This document shows, piece after piece, positions 1 through 11,232 of a DNA stretch of 64,000 nucleotides (positions within the stretch are counted from its first letter, which is position 1; each line of letters starts with the position of its first letter). A program made the translations under genes and the position numbers. The notes beneath the pieces were generated by a model. The model had not been told where the DNA came from. It made no database searches and saw only the letters and a program-made list of their open reading frames with translations. The DNA lies in NCBI GenBank assembly GCA_964057225.1, contig OZ059897.1:1798001-1862000 (forward strand), in the 5' to 3' direction. The DNA is from Auanema rhodensis (Eukaryota; Nematoda; Chromadorea; Rhabditida; Rhabditidae).

Positions 1-82
1 TGTTATTCAACGAAAAAATTAATTCTTCAGGGTGAAAATCGAGGATATAAGTGTGAACATATATCAGTTGATTACTCGGTGC

Positions 83-133
83 ATTTTTAAGCTAGCGCAA
101 ATCTGATAACACAGATCAACGCAGCTTAAAAAT
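83..133. repeat. Nested dyad, present in every monomer (representative)
   Basis: ATTTTTAAGCT (83-93) and AGCTTAAAAAT (123-133) are perfect 11-bp inverted arms separated by 29 bp. Inside the spacer ATCTG (101-105) and CAGAT (112-116) form a second perfect inverted pair with a 6-base loop. The two axes are nearly the same (108 and 108.5), so the element could extrude as a single arm with an internal loop. The right arm is almost invariant across the array. Two exceptions were noticed: cagtttaaaaa in monomer 2 (~474) and cagctcaaaaa at ~40838. The left arm often reads AAGTT in place of AAGCT, which leaves 9 of 11 bases contiguous plus a G-T position. Some copies break the inner pair (catatcg in C copies of the 7-mer HOR, caggtcg near 31702). 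Confidence 0.9.
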
Positions 134-216
134 CCGCATCGAATGCACTATACTACATTGAGAAACGCTCCATACAAAAATTAGTTATGATCGTTTGAAA
201 AATAATGCATTAGTGT

Positions 217-244
217 ATGTTGAGTTCCCATGTACACTCAACAT
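217..244. repeat. Second inverted repeat in each monomer (representative)
   Basis: ATGTTGAG (217-224) and CTCAACAT (237-244) are perfect 8-bp inverted arms around a 12-base spacer that contains the palindrome TGTACA. Many subtypes break it on one side only: gtgtgttgag with cttaacat in B copies, and atgctgag with an unchanged right arm in many copies from 14600 on. I see no matching change that restores pairing, so the structure is visible but not evidently maintained by selection. Confidence 0.8.
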
Positions 245-249
245 TGCTT

Positions 250-310
250 CCAAAAACATTTTGACAAAAATTTTCCCGAAAAATTTCTGAATAATTTCAC
301 AAAAAGTAAA
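250..310. other. A-tract/T-tract rich segment of the monomer (representative)
   Basis: A run of short A and T tracts (caaaaac, attttg, caaaaattttc, gaaaaatttc, ataattt, caaaaag) lies in the last third of every monomer. The A5 tract starts are separated by about 14, 13 and 22 bases, so they are only loosely helical-phased. Sequences of this kind can be intrinsically curved and can influence nucleosome placement. That is inference; only the tract spacing is seen. Confidence 0.55.
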
Positions 311-1404
311 TGTTTTTAGATTCCTTTTTTCAAGGCGAAGACGATGGACAATGTTATTCAACGAAAAAATTAATTCTTCAAGGTGAAAATCGAGGATATA
401 AGTGTGAACTCATATAAGTTGATATCTCGGAGCATTTTTAAGCTAGCGCAAATCTGATAACACAGATCGACGCAGTTTAAAAATCCGCATCGACTGCACT
501 ATACTACATTGAGAAAAGTTTAATACAAAAATTAGTTATGATCGTTTGAAAAATAATGCATTAGTGTGTGTTGAGTTCCCATGTACACTCAACATTGCTT
601 CCAAAAACATTTTGACAAAAATTTTCCCGAACAATTTCTAAATAATTTCACAAAAAGTAGATGTTTTTAGATTCCTTTTTTCAAGACGAAGACGATGGAC
701 AATGTTATTCAACGAAAAAATCATTTCTTCAGGGTGAAAATCGAGGATATAAGTGTGAACATATATCAGTTGATATCTCGGTGCATTTTTAAGCTAACTC
801 AAATCTGATAACACAGATCAACGCAGCTTAAAAATCCGCATCGAATGCACTATACTACATTGAGAAACGCTCCATACAAAAATTAGTTATGATCGTTTGA
901 AAAATAAAGCATTAGTGTATGTTGAGTTCCCATGTACACTCAACATTGCTTCCAAAAACATTTTGACAAAAATTTTCCCGAACAATTTCTAAATAATTTC
1001 ACAAAAATTAGATGTTTTTAGATTCCTTTTTTCAAGACGAAGACGATGGACAATGTTATTCAACGAAAAAATCATTTCTTCAGGGTGAAAATCGAGGATA
1101 TAAGTGTGAACATATATCAGTTGATATCTCGGTGCATTTTTAAGCTAACTCAAATCTAATAACACAGATCGACGCAGCTTAAAAATCCGCATCGACTGCA
1201 CTATACTACATTGAGAAAAGTTTATTACAAAAATTAGTTATGATCGTTTGAAAAAAAATGCATTAGTGTGTGTTGAGTTCCCATGTACACTTAACATTGC
1301 TTCCAAAAACATTGTGACAAAAATTTTCCCGAAAAATTTCTAAATAATTTCACAAAAAGTAGATGTTTTTAGATTTCTTTTTTCAAGGCAAAGACGATGG
1401 ACAA

Positions 1405-4400
1405 TGTTATTCAACGAAAAAATTAATTCTTCAGGGTGAAAATCGAGGATATAAGTGTGAACCTATATCAGTTGATTACTCGGTGCATTTTTAAGTTAGC
1501 GCAAATCTGATAACACAGATCAACGCAGCTTAAAAATCCGCGTCGAATGCACTATACTACATTGAGAAACGCTCTATACAAAATTTAGTTATGATCGTTT
1601 GAAAAATAATGCATTAGTGTATGTTGAGTTCCCATGTACACTCAACATTGCTTCCAAAAACATTTTGACAAAAATTTTCCCGAACAATTTCTAAATAATT
1701 TCACAAAAAGTAGATGTTTTTAGATTCCTTTTTCCAAGACGAAGACGATGGACAATGTTATTCAACGAAAAAATCATTTCTTCAGGGTGAAAATCGAGGA
1801 TATAAGTGTGAACATATATCAGTTGATATCTCGGTGCATTTTTAAGCTAACTCAAATCTGATAACACAGATCGACGCAGCTTAAAAATCCGCATCGAATG
1901 CACTATACTACATTGAGAAACGCTCTATACAAAAATTAGTTATGATCGTTTGAAAAATAATGCATTAGTGTATGTTGAGTTCCCATGTACACTCAACATT
2001 GCTTCCAAAAACATTGTGACAAAAATTTTCCCGAAAAATTTCTAAATAATTTCACAAAAAGTAGGAGTTTTTAGATTTCTTTTTTCAAGGCAAAGACAAT
2101 GGACAATGTTATTCAACGAAAAAATTAATTCTTCAGGGTGAAAATCGAGGATATAAGTGTGAACCTATATCAGTTGATTACTCGGTGCATTTTTAAGCTA
2201 GCGCAAATCTGATAACACAGATCAACGCAGCTTAAAAATCCGCATCGAATGCACTATACTACATTGAGAAACGCTCCATACAAAAATTAGTTATGATCGT
2301 TTGAAAAATAATGCATTAGTGTATGTTGAGTTCCCATGTACACTCAACATTGCTTCCAAAAACATTTTGACAAAAATTTTCCCGAAAAATTTCTGAATAA
2401 TTTCACAAAAAGTAAATGTTTTTAGATTCCTTTTTTCAAGACGAATACGATGGACAATGTTATTCAACGAAAAAATTAATTCTTCAAGGTGAAAATCGAG
2501 GATATAAGTGTGAACTCATATAAGTTGATATCTCGGAGCATTTTTAAGCTAGCGCAAATCTGATAACACAGATCGACGCAGCTTAAAAATCCGCATCGAC
2601 TGCACTATACTACATTGAGAAAAGTTTATTACAAAAATTAGTTATGATCGTTTGAAAAAAAATGCATTAGTGTGTGTTGAGTTCCCATGTACACTTAACA
2701 TTGCTTCCAAAAACATTGTGACAAAAATTTTCCCGAAAAATTTCTGAATAATTTCACAAAAAGTAAATGTTTTTAGATTCCTTTTTTTAAGGCAAAGACG
2801 ATGGACAATGTTATTCAACGAAAAAATTAATTCTTCAGGGTGAAAATCGAGGATATAAGTGTGAACCTATATCAGTTGATTACTCGGTGCATTTTTAAGT
2901 TAGCGCAAATCTGATAACACAGATCAACGCAGCTTAAAAATCCGCGTCGAATGCACTATACTACATTGAGAAACGCTCTATACAAAATTTAGTTATGATC
3001 GTTTGAAAAATAATGCATTAGTGTATGTTGAGTTCCCATGTACACTCAACATTGCTTCCAAAAACATTTTGACAAAAATTTTCCCGAAAAATTTCTAACT
3101 AATTTCACAAAAAGTAGGAGTTTTTAGATTTCTTTTTTCAAGGCAAAGACAATGGACAATGTTATTCAACGAAAAAATTAATTCTTCAAGGTGAAAATCG
3201 AGGATATAAGTGTGAACTCATATAAGTTGATATCTCGGAGCATTTTTAAGCTAGCGCAAATCTGATAACACAGATCGACGCAGCTTAAAAATCCGCATCG
3301 AATGCACTATACTACATTGAGAAACGCTCTATACAAAATTTAGTTATGATCGTTTGAAAAATAATGCATTAGTGTGTGTTGAGTTCCCATGTACACTTAA
3401 CATTGCTTCCAAAAACATTGTGACAAAAATTTTCCCGAAAAAATTCTAAATAATTTCACAAAAAGTAGATGTTTTTAGATTTCTTTTTTCAAGGCAAAGA
3501 CAATGGACAATGTTATTCAACGAAAAAATTAATTCTTCAGGGTGAAAATCGAGGATATAAGTGTGAACCTATATCAGTTGATTACTCGGTGCATTTTTAA
3601 GCTAGCGCAAATCTGATAACACAGATCAACGCAGCTTAAAAATCCGCATCGAATGCACTATACTACATTGAGAAACGCTCCATACAAAAATTAGTTATGA
3701 TCGTTTGAAAAATAATGCATTAGTGTATGTTGAGTTCCCATTTACACTCAACATTGCTTCCAAAAACATTTTGACAAAAATTTTCCCGAAAAATTACTAA
3801 ATAATTTCACAAAAAGTAGATGTTTTTAGATTTCTTTTTTTAAGGCAAAGACGATGGACAATGTTATTCAACGAAAAAATTAATTCTTCAGGGTGAAAAT
3901 CGAGGATATAAGTGTGAACCTATATCAGTTGATTACTCGGTGCATTTTTAAGTTAACGCAAATCTGATAACACAGATCAACGCAGCTTAAAAATCCGCTT
4001 CGAATGCACTATACTACATTGAGAAACGCTCTATACAAAATTTAGTTATGATCGTTTGAAAAATAATGCATTAGTGTATGTTGAGTTCCCATGTACACTC
4101 AACATTGCTTCCAAAAACATTGTGACAAAAATTTTCCCGAAAAATTTCTAAATAATTTCACAAAAAGTAGGAGTTTTTAGATTTCTTTTTTCAAGGCAAA
4201 GACAATGGACAATGTTATTCAACGAAAAAATTAATTCTTCAGGGTGAAAATCGAGGATATAAGTGTGAACCTATATCAGTTGATTACTCGGTGCATTTTT
4301 AAGCTAGCGCAAATCTGATAACACAGATCAACGCAGCTTAAAAATCCGCATCGAATGCACTATACTACATTGAGAAACGCTCCATACAAAAATTAGTTAT

Positions 4401-4914
4401 GATCGTTTGAAAAATAATGCATTAGTGTATGTTGAGTTCCCATGTACACTCAACATTGCTTCCAAAAACATTTTGACAAAAATTTTCCCGAAAAATTTCT
4501 AAATAATTTCACAAAAAGTAAATGTTTTTAGATTCCTTTTTTCAAGACGAATACGATGGACAATGTTATTCAACGAAAAAATTAATTCTTCAAGGTGAAA
4601 ATCGAGGATATAAGTGTGAACTCATATAAGTTGATATCTCGGAGCATTTTTAAGCTAGCGCAAATCTGATAACACAGATCGACGCAGCTTAAAAATCCGC
4701 ATCGACTGCACTATACTACATTGAGAAAAGTTTATTACAAAAATTAGTTATGATCGTTTGAAAAAAAATGCATTAGTGTGTGTTGAGTTCCCATGTACAC
4801 TTAACATTGCTTCCAAAAACATTGTGACAAAAATTTTCCCGAAAAATTTCTAAATAATTTCACAAAAAGTAGATGTTTTTAGATTTCTTTTTTCAAGGCA
4901 AAGACGATGGACAA
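1405..4914. repeat. 10-monomer HOR, copy 1 (3510 bp)
   Basis: Monomers 5-14 run in the order D, C, A, B, D, B', A, D', A, B. D has aagttagcgc with gcgtcg. D' has aagttaacgc with gcttcg. B' has a B head with gaatg and gctctat. The private base of monomer 11 (cccatttacac for cccatgtacac at ~3741) tags this A copy. Monomer 15 restarts the same order, 3510 bases after monomer 5. Confidence 0.85.
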
Positions 4915-7280
4915 TGTTATTCAACGAAAAAATTAATTCTTCAGGGTGAAAATCGAGGATATAAGTGTGAACCTATATCAGTTGATTACTCGGTGCATTT
5001 TTAAGTTAGCGCAAATCTGATAACACAGATCAACGCAGCTTAAAAATCCGCGTCGAATGCACTATACTACATTGAGAAACGCTCTATACAAAATTTAGTT
5101 ATGATCGTTTGAAAAATAATGCATTAGTGTATGTTGAGTTCCCATGTACACTCAACATTGCTTCCAAAAACATTTTGACAAAAATTTTCCCGAACAATTT
5201 CTAAATAATTTCACAAAAAGTAGATGTTTTTAGATTCCTTTTTTCAAGACGAAGACGATGGACAATGTTATTCAACGAAAAAATCATTTCTTCAGGGTGA
5301 AAATCGAGGATATAAGTGTGAACATATATCAGTTGATATCTCGGTGCATTTTTAAGCTAACTCAAATCTGATAACACAGATCGACGCAGCTTAAAAATCC
5401 GCATCGAATGCACTATACTACATTGAGAAACGCTCTATACAAAAATTAGTTATGATCGTTTGAAAAATAATGCATTAGTGTATGTTGAGTTCCCATGTAC
5501 ACTCAACATTGCTTCCAAAAACATTGTGACAAAAATTTTCCCGAAAAATTTCTAAATAATTTCACAAAAAGTAGGAGTTTTTAGATTTCTTTTTTCAAGG
5601 CAAAGACAATGGACAATGTTATTCAACGAAAAAATTAATTCTTCAGGGTGAAAATCGAGGATATAAGTGTGAACCTATATCAGTTGATTACTCGGTGCAT
5701 TTTTAAGCTAGCGCAAATCTGATAACACAGATCAACGCAGCTTAAAAATCCGCATCGAATGCACTATACTACATTGAGAAACGCTCCATACAAAAATTAG
5801 TTATGATCGTTTGAAAAATAATGCATTAGTGTATGTTGAGTTCCCATGTACACTCAACATTGCTTCCAAAAACATTTTGACAAAAATTTTCCCGAAAAAT
5901 TTCTGAATAATTTCACAAAAAGTAAATGTTTTTAGATTCCTTTTTTCAAGACGAATACGATGGACAATGTTATTCAACGAAAAAATTAATTCTTCAAGGT
6001 GAAAATCGAGGATATAAGTGTGAACTCATATAAGTTGATATCTCGGAGCATTTTTAAGCTAGCGCAAATCTGATAACACAGATCGACGCAGCTTAAAAAT
6101 CCGCATCGACTGCATTATACTACATTGAGAAAAGTTTATTACAAAAATTAGTTATGATCGTTTGAAAAAAAATGCATTAGTGTGTGTTGAGTTCCCATGT
6201 ACACTTAACATTGCTTCCAAAAACATTGTGACAAAAATTTTCCCGAAAAAGTTCTGAATAATTTCACAAAAAGTAAATGTTTTTAGATTCCTTTTTTCAA
6301 GGCAAAGACGATGGACAATGTTATTCAACGAAAAAATTAATTCTTCAGGGTGAAAATCGAGGATATAAGTGTGAACCTATATCAGTTGATTACTCGGTGC
6401 ATTTTTAAGTTAGCGCAAATCTGATAACACAGATCAACGCAGCTTAAAAATTCGCGTCGAATGCACTATACTACATTGAGAAACGCTCTATACAAAATTT
6501 AGTTATGATCGTTTGAAAAATAATGCATTAGTGTATGTTGAGTTCCCATGTACACTCAACATTGCTTCCAAAAACATTTTGACAAAAATTTTCCCGAAAA
6601 ATTTCTAAATAATTTCACAAAAAGTAGGAGTTTTTAGATTTCTTTTTTCAAGGCAAAGACAATGGACAATGTTATTCAACGAAAAAATTAATTCTTCGAG
6701 GTGAAAATCGAGGATATAAGTGTGAACTCATATAAGTTGATATCTCGGAGCATTTTTAAGCTAGCGCAAATCTGATAACACAGATCGACGCAGCTTAAAA
6801 ATCCGCATCGAATGCACTATACTACATTGAGAAACGCTCTATACAAAATTTAGTTATGATCGTTTGAAAAATAATGCATTAGTGTGTGTTGAGTTCCCAT
6901 GTACACTTAACATTGCTTCCAAAAACATTGTGACAAAAATTTTCCCGAAAAATTTCTAAATAATTTCACAAAAAGTAGATGTTTTTAGATTTCTTTTTTC
7001 AAGGCAAAGACAATGGACAATGTTATTCAACGAAAAAATTAATTCTTCAGGGTGAAAATCGAGGATATAAGTGTGAACCTATATCAGTTGATTACTCGGT
7101 GCATTTTTAAGCTAGCGCAAATCTGATAACACAGATCAACGCAGCTTAAAAATCCGCATCGAATGCACTATACTACATTGAGAAACGCTCCATACAAAAA
7201 TTAGTTATGATCGTTTGAAAAATAATGCATTAGTGTATGTTGAGTTCCCATTTACACTCAACATTGCTTCCAAAAACATT
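4915..7280. repeat. 10-monomer HOR, copy 2, cut short
   Basis: Monomers 15-21 repeat D, C, A, B, D, B', A of copy 1 with a 3510-bp shift, including the cccatttacac tag at ~7249. The order then breaks inside monomer 21: its tail is of the D type (cgaacaattt at ~7298, aagacgaag at ~7351) and a C copy follows. D', A, B and a D head are therefore missing. The gactgcatt (~6110) and aattcgcg (~6448) variants are shared with copy 3 (~8217 and ~8556) and not with copy 1. Confidence 0.82.
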
Positions 7281-10200
7281 TTGACAAAAATTTTCCCGAA
7301 CAATTTCTAAATAATTTCACAAAAAGTAGATGTTTTTAGATTCCTTTTTTCAAGACGAAGACGATGGACAATGTTATTCAACGAAAAAATCATTTCTTCA
7401 GGGTGAAAATCGAGGATATAAGTGTGAACATATATCAGTTGATATCTCGGTGCATTTTTAAGCTAACTCAAATCTGATAACACAGATCGACGCAGCTTAA
7501 AAATCCGCATCGAATGCACTATACTACATTGAGAAACGCTCTATACAAAAATTAGTTATGATCGTTTGAAAAATAATGCATTAGTGTATGTTGAGTTCCC
7601 ATGTACACTCAACATTGCTTCCAAAAACATTGTGACAAAAATTTTCCCGAAAAATTTCTAAATAATTTCACAAAAAGTAGGAGTTTTTAGATTTCTTTTT
7701 TCAAGGCAAAGACAATGGACAATGTTATTCAACGAAAAAATTAATTCTTCAGGGTGAAAATCGAGGATATAAGTGTGAACCTATATCAGTTGATTACTCG
7801 GTGCATTTTTAAGCTAGCGCAAATCTGATAACACAGATCAACGCAGCTTAAAAATCCGCATCGAATGCACTATACTACATTGAGAAACGCTCCATACAAA
7901 AATTAGTTATGATCGTTTGAAAAATAATGCATTAGTGTATGTTGAGTTCCCATGTACACTCAACATTGCTTCCAAAAACATTTTGACAAAAATTTTCCCG
8001 AAAAATTTCTGAATAATTTCACAAAAAGTAAATGTTTTTAGATTCCTTTTTTCAAGACGAATACGATGGACAATGTTATTCAACGAAAAAATTAATTCTT
8101 CAAGGTGAAAATCGAGGATATAAGTGTGAACTCATATAAGTTGATATCTCGGAGCATTTTTAAGCTAGCGCAAATCTGATAACACAGATCGACGCAGCTT
8201 AAAAATCCGCATCGACTGCATTATACTACATTGAGAAAAGTTTATTACAAAAATTAGTTATGATCGTTTGAAAAAAAATGCATTAGTGTGTGTTGAGTTC
8301 CCATGTACACTTAACATTGCTTCCAAAAACATTGTGACAAAAATTTTCCCGAAAAATTTCTGAATAATTTCACAAAAAGTAAATGTTTTTAGATTCCTTT
8401 TTTCAAGGCAAAGACGATGGACAATGTTATTCAACGAAAAAATTAATTCTTCAGGGTGAAAATCGAGGATATAAGTGTGAACCTATATCAGTTGATTACT
8501 CGGTGCATTTTTAAGTTAGCGCAAATCTGATAACACAGATCAACGCAGCTTAAAAATTCGCGTCGAATGCACTATACTACATTGAGAAACGCTCTATACA
8601 AAATTTAGTTATGATCGTTTGAAAAATAATGCATTAGTGTATGTTGAGTTCCCATGTACACTCAACATTGCTTCCAAAAACATTTTGACAAAAATTTTCC
8701 CGAAAAATTTCTAAATAATTTCACAAAAAGTAGGAGTTTTTAGATTTCTTTTTTCAAGGCAAAGACAATGGACAATGTTATTCAACGAAAAAATTAATTC
8801 TTCAAGGTGAAAATCGAGGATATAAGTGTGAACTCATATAAGTTGATATCTCGGAGCATTTTTAAGCTAGCGCAAATCTGATAACACAGATCGACGCAGC
8901 TTAAAAATCCGCATCGAATGCACTATACTACATTGAGAAACGCTCTATACAAAATTTAGTTATGATCGTTTGAAAAATAATGCATTAGTGTGTGTTGAGT
9001 TCCCATGTACACTTAACATTGCTTCCAAAAACATTGTGACAAAAATTTTCCCGAAAAATTTCTAAATAATTTCACAAAAAGTAGATGTTTTTAGATTTCT
9101 TTTTTCAAGGCAAAGACAATGGACAATGTTATTCAACGAAAAAATTAATTCTTCAGGGTGAAAATCGAGGATATAAGTGTGAACCTATATCAGTTGATTA
9201 CTCGGTGCATTTTTAAGCTAGCGCAAATCTGATAACACAGATCAACGCAGCTTAAAAATCCGCATCGAATGCACTATACTACATTGAGAAACGCTCCATA
9301 CAAAAATTAGTTATGATCGTTTGAAAAATAATGCATTAGTGTATGTTGAGTTCCCATTTACACTCAACATTGCTTCCAAAAACATTTTGACAAAAATTTT
9401 CCCGAAAAATTACTAAATAATTTCACAAAAAGTAGATGTTTTTAGATTTCTTTTTTTAAGGCAAAGACGATGGACAATGTTATTCAACGAAAAAATTAAT
9501 TCTTCAGGGTGAAAATCGAGGATATAAGTGTGAACCTATATCAGTTGATTACTCGGTGCATTTTTAAGTTAACGCAAATCTGATAACACAGATCAACGCA
9601 GCTTAAAAATCCGCTTCGAATGCACTATACTACATTGAGAAACGCTCTATACAAAATTTAGTTATGATCGTTTGAAAAATAATGCATTAGTGTATGTTGA
9701 GTTCCCATGTACACTCAACATTGCTTCCAAAAACATTGTGACAAAAATTTTCCCGAAAAATTTCTAAATAATTTCACAAAAAGTAGGAGTTTTTAGATTT
9801 CTTTTTTCAAGGCAAAGACAATGGACAATGTTATTCAACGAAAAAATTAATTCTTCAGGGTGAAAATCGAGGATATAAGTGTGAACCTATATCAGTTGAT
9901 TACTCGGTGCATTTTTAAGCTAGCGCAAATCTGATAACACAGATCAACGCAGCTTAAAAATCCGCATCGAATGCACTATACTACATTGAGAAACGCTCCA
10001 TACAAAAATTAGTTATGATCGTTTGAAAAATAATGCATTAGTGTATGTTGAGTTCCCATGTACACTCAACATTGCTTCCAAAAACATTTTGACAAAAATT
10101 TTCCCGAAAAATTTCTAAATAATTTCACAAAAAGTAGGAGTTTTTAGATTTCTTTTTTCAAGGCAAAGACAATGGACAATGTTATTCAACGAAAAAATTA

Positions 10201-10530
10201 ATTCTTCAAGGTGAAAATCGAGGATATAAGTGTGAACTCATATAAGTTGATATCTCGGAGCATTTTTAAGCTAGCGCAAATCTGATAACACAGATCGACG
10301 CAGCTTAAAAATCCGCATCGACTGCACTATACTACATTGAGAAAAGTTTATTACAAAAATTAGTTATGATCGTTTGAAAAAAAATGCATTAGTGTGTGTT
10401 GAGTTCCCATGTACACTTAACATTGCTTCCAAAAACATTGTGACAAAAATTTTCCCGAAAAATTTCTAAATAATTTCACAAAAAGTAGATGTTTTTAGAT
10501 TTCTTTTTTCAAGGCAAAGACGATGGACAA
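7281..10530. repeat. 10-monomer HOR, copy 3
   Basis: From the D-type tail of monomer 21 the order runs C, A, B, D, B', A, D', A, B (monomers 22-30). Monomers 23-27 match monomers 17-21 at a 2106-bp shift, and monomers 27-28 match 11-12, including the rare ttactaaat at ~9410 and tttttttaag at ~9451. The left boundary is placed only to within the ~7252-7298 junction interval. Confidence 0.8.
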
Positions 10531-11232
10531 TGTTATTCAACGAAAAAATTAATTCTTCAGGGTGAAAATCGAGGATATAAGTGTGAACCTATATCAGTTG
10601 ATTACTCGGTGCATTTTTAAGCTAGCGCAAATCTGATAACACAGATCAACGCAGCTTAAAAATCCGCATCGAATGCACTATACTACATTGAGAAACGCTC
10701 CATACAAAAATTAGTTATGATCGTTTGAAAAATAATGCATTAGTGTATGTTGAGTTCCCATGTACACTCAACATTGCTTCCAAAAACATTTTGACAAAAA
10801 TTTTCCCGAAAAATTTCTAAATAATTTCACAAAAAGTAGGAGTTTTTAGATTTCTTTTTTCAAGGCAAAGACAATGGACAATGTTATTCAACGAAAAAAT
10901 TAATTCTTCAAGGTGAAAATCGAGGATATAAGTGTGAACTCATATAAGTTGATATCTCGGAGCATTTTTAAGCTAGCGCAAATCTGATAACACAGATCGA
11001 CGCAGCTTAAAAATCCGCATCGACTGCACTATACTACATTGAGAAAAGTTTATTACAAAAATTAGTTATGATCGTTTGAAAAAAAATGCATTAGTGTGTG
11101 TTGAGTTCCCATGTACACTTAACATTGCTTCCAAAAACATTGTGACAAAAATTTTCCCGAAAAATTTCTAAATAATTTCACAAAAAGTAGATGTTTTTAG
11201 ATTTCTTTTTTCAAGGCAAAGACGATGGACAA
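9829..11232. repeat. Tandem duplication of an A-B pair (2 x 702 bp)
   Basis: Monomers 29-30 and 31-32 are both A followed by B. In both cases the A copy carries a tail normally seen before B' copies (gtaggag, tttcttttttcaaggcaaagacaatgg at ~10135 and ~10837). I see no difference between the two pairs by eye. This is a local dimer amplification inside the older HOR. Confidence 0.8.

Larger units (their letters stand above)
1..351. repeat. Representative monomer (subtype A) with its subdomains
   Basis: This first full copy serves as reference. Positions 1-82 carry the most subtype-diagnostic sites: taattc, catttc, tagttc or ataattc at ~19-26, then the base after gtgaac at ~59, and gattactcgg versus gatatctcgg at ~70-79. 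Positions 83-133 form a nested dyad. Positions 136-175 hold the atcgaatg/gactg/gagtg and gctcc/gctct/gcttt/aagttt variants. Positions 184-200 hold agttatgatcgtttgaa. Positions 217-244 hold a second dyad. Positions 250-310 are rich in short A and T tracts. Positions 310-351 hold the gtagatg/gtaggag/gtaaatg and aaggcaaag/aagacgaa variants. The start is arbitrary: I used the first base of the window. Subtype A has cctatat (atatat in this copy), gattact, GCTAGC, atcaacg and gctccat. Confidence 0.9.
1..1404. repeat. Leading monomers 1-4 (A, B, C, C/B hybrid)
   Basis: Four 351-bp copies that precede the clear 10-monomer repeat. Monomer 1 is A-like, 2 is B-like (ttcaagg, tcatataag, ggagc, gactg, aagttta), and 3 is C-like (catttc, atatatcag, aagctaactc). 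Monomer 4 begins as C and ends as B (gcatcgactg, aagtttattac, gaaaaaaaatg, gtgtgttgag, cttaac). The window starts inside the array, so these may belong to a longer HOR upstream. Confidence 0.85.

Noticed and set aside
46-54. TATA-like gatataagtg in every monomer as a promoter
   Set aside because: A short AT-rich match in 68% AT sequence is expected by chance. No initiator or downstream transcript feature supports it.
1-351. Monomer built from two ~175-bp half-repeats
   Set aside because: Comparing the two halves by eye showed no convincing alignment beyond short A-rich matches; a dot plot of one monomer would settle it.
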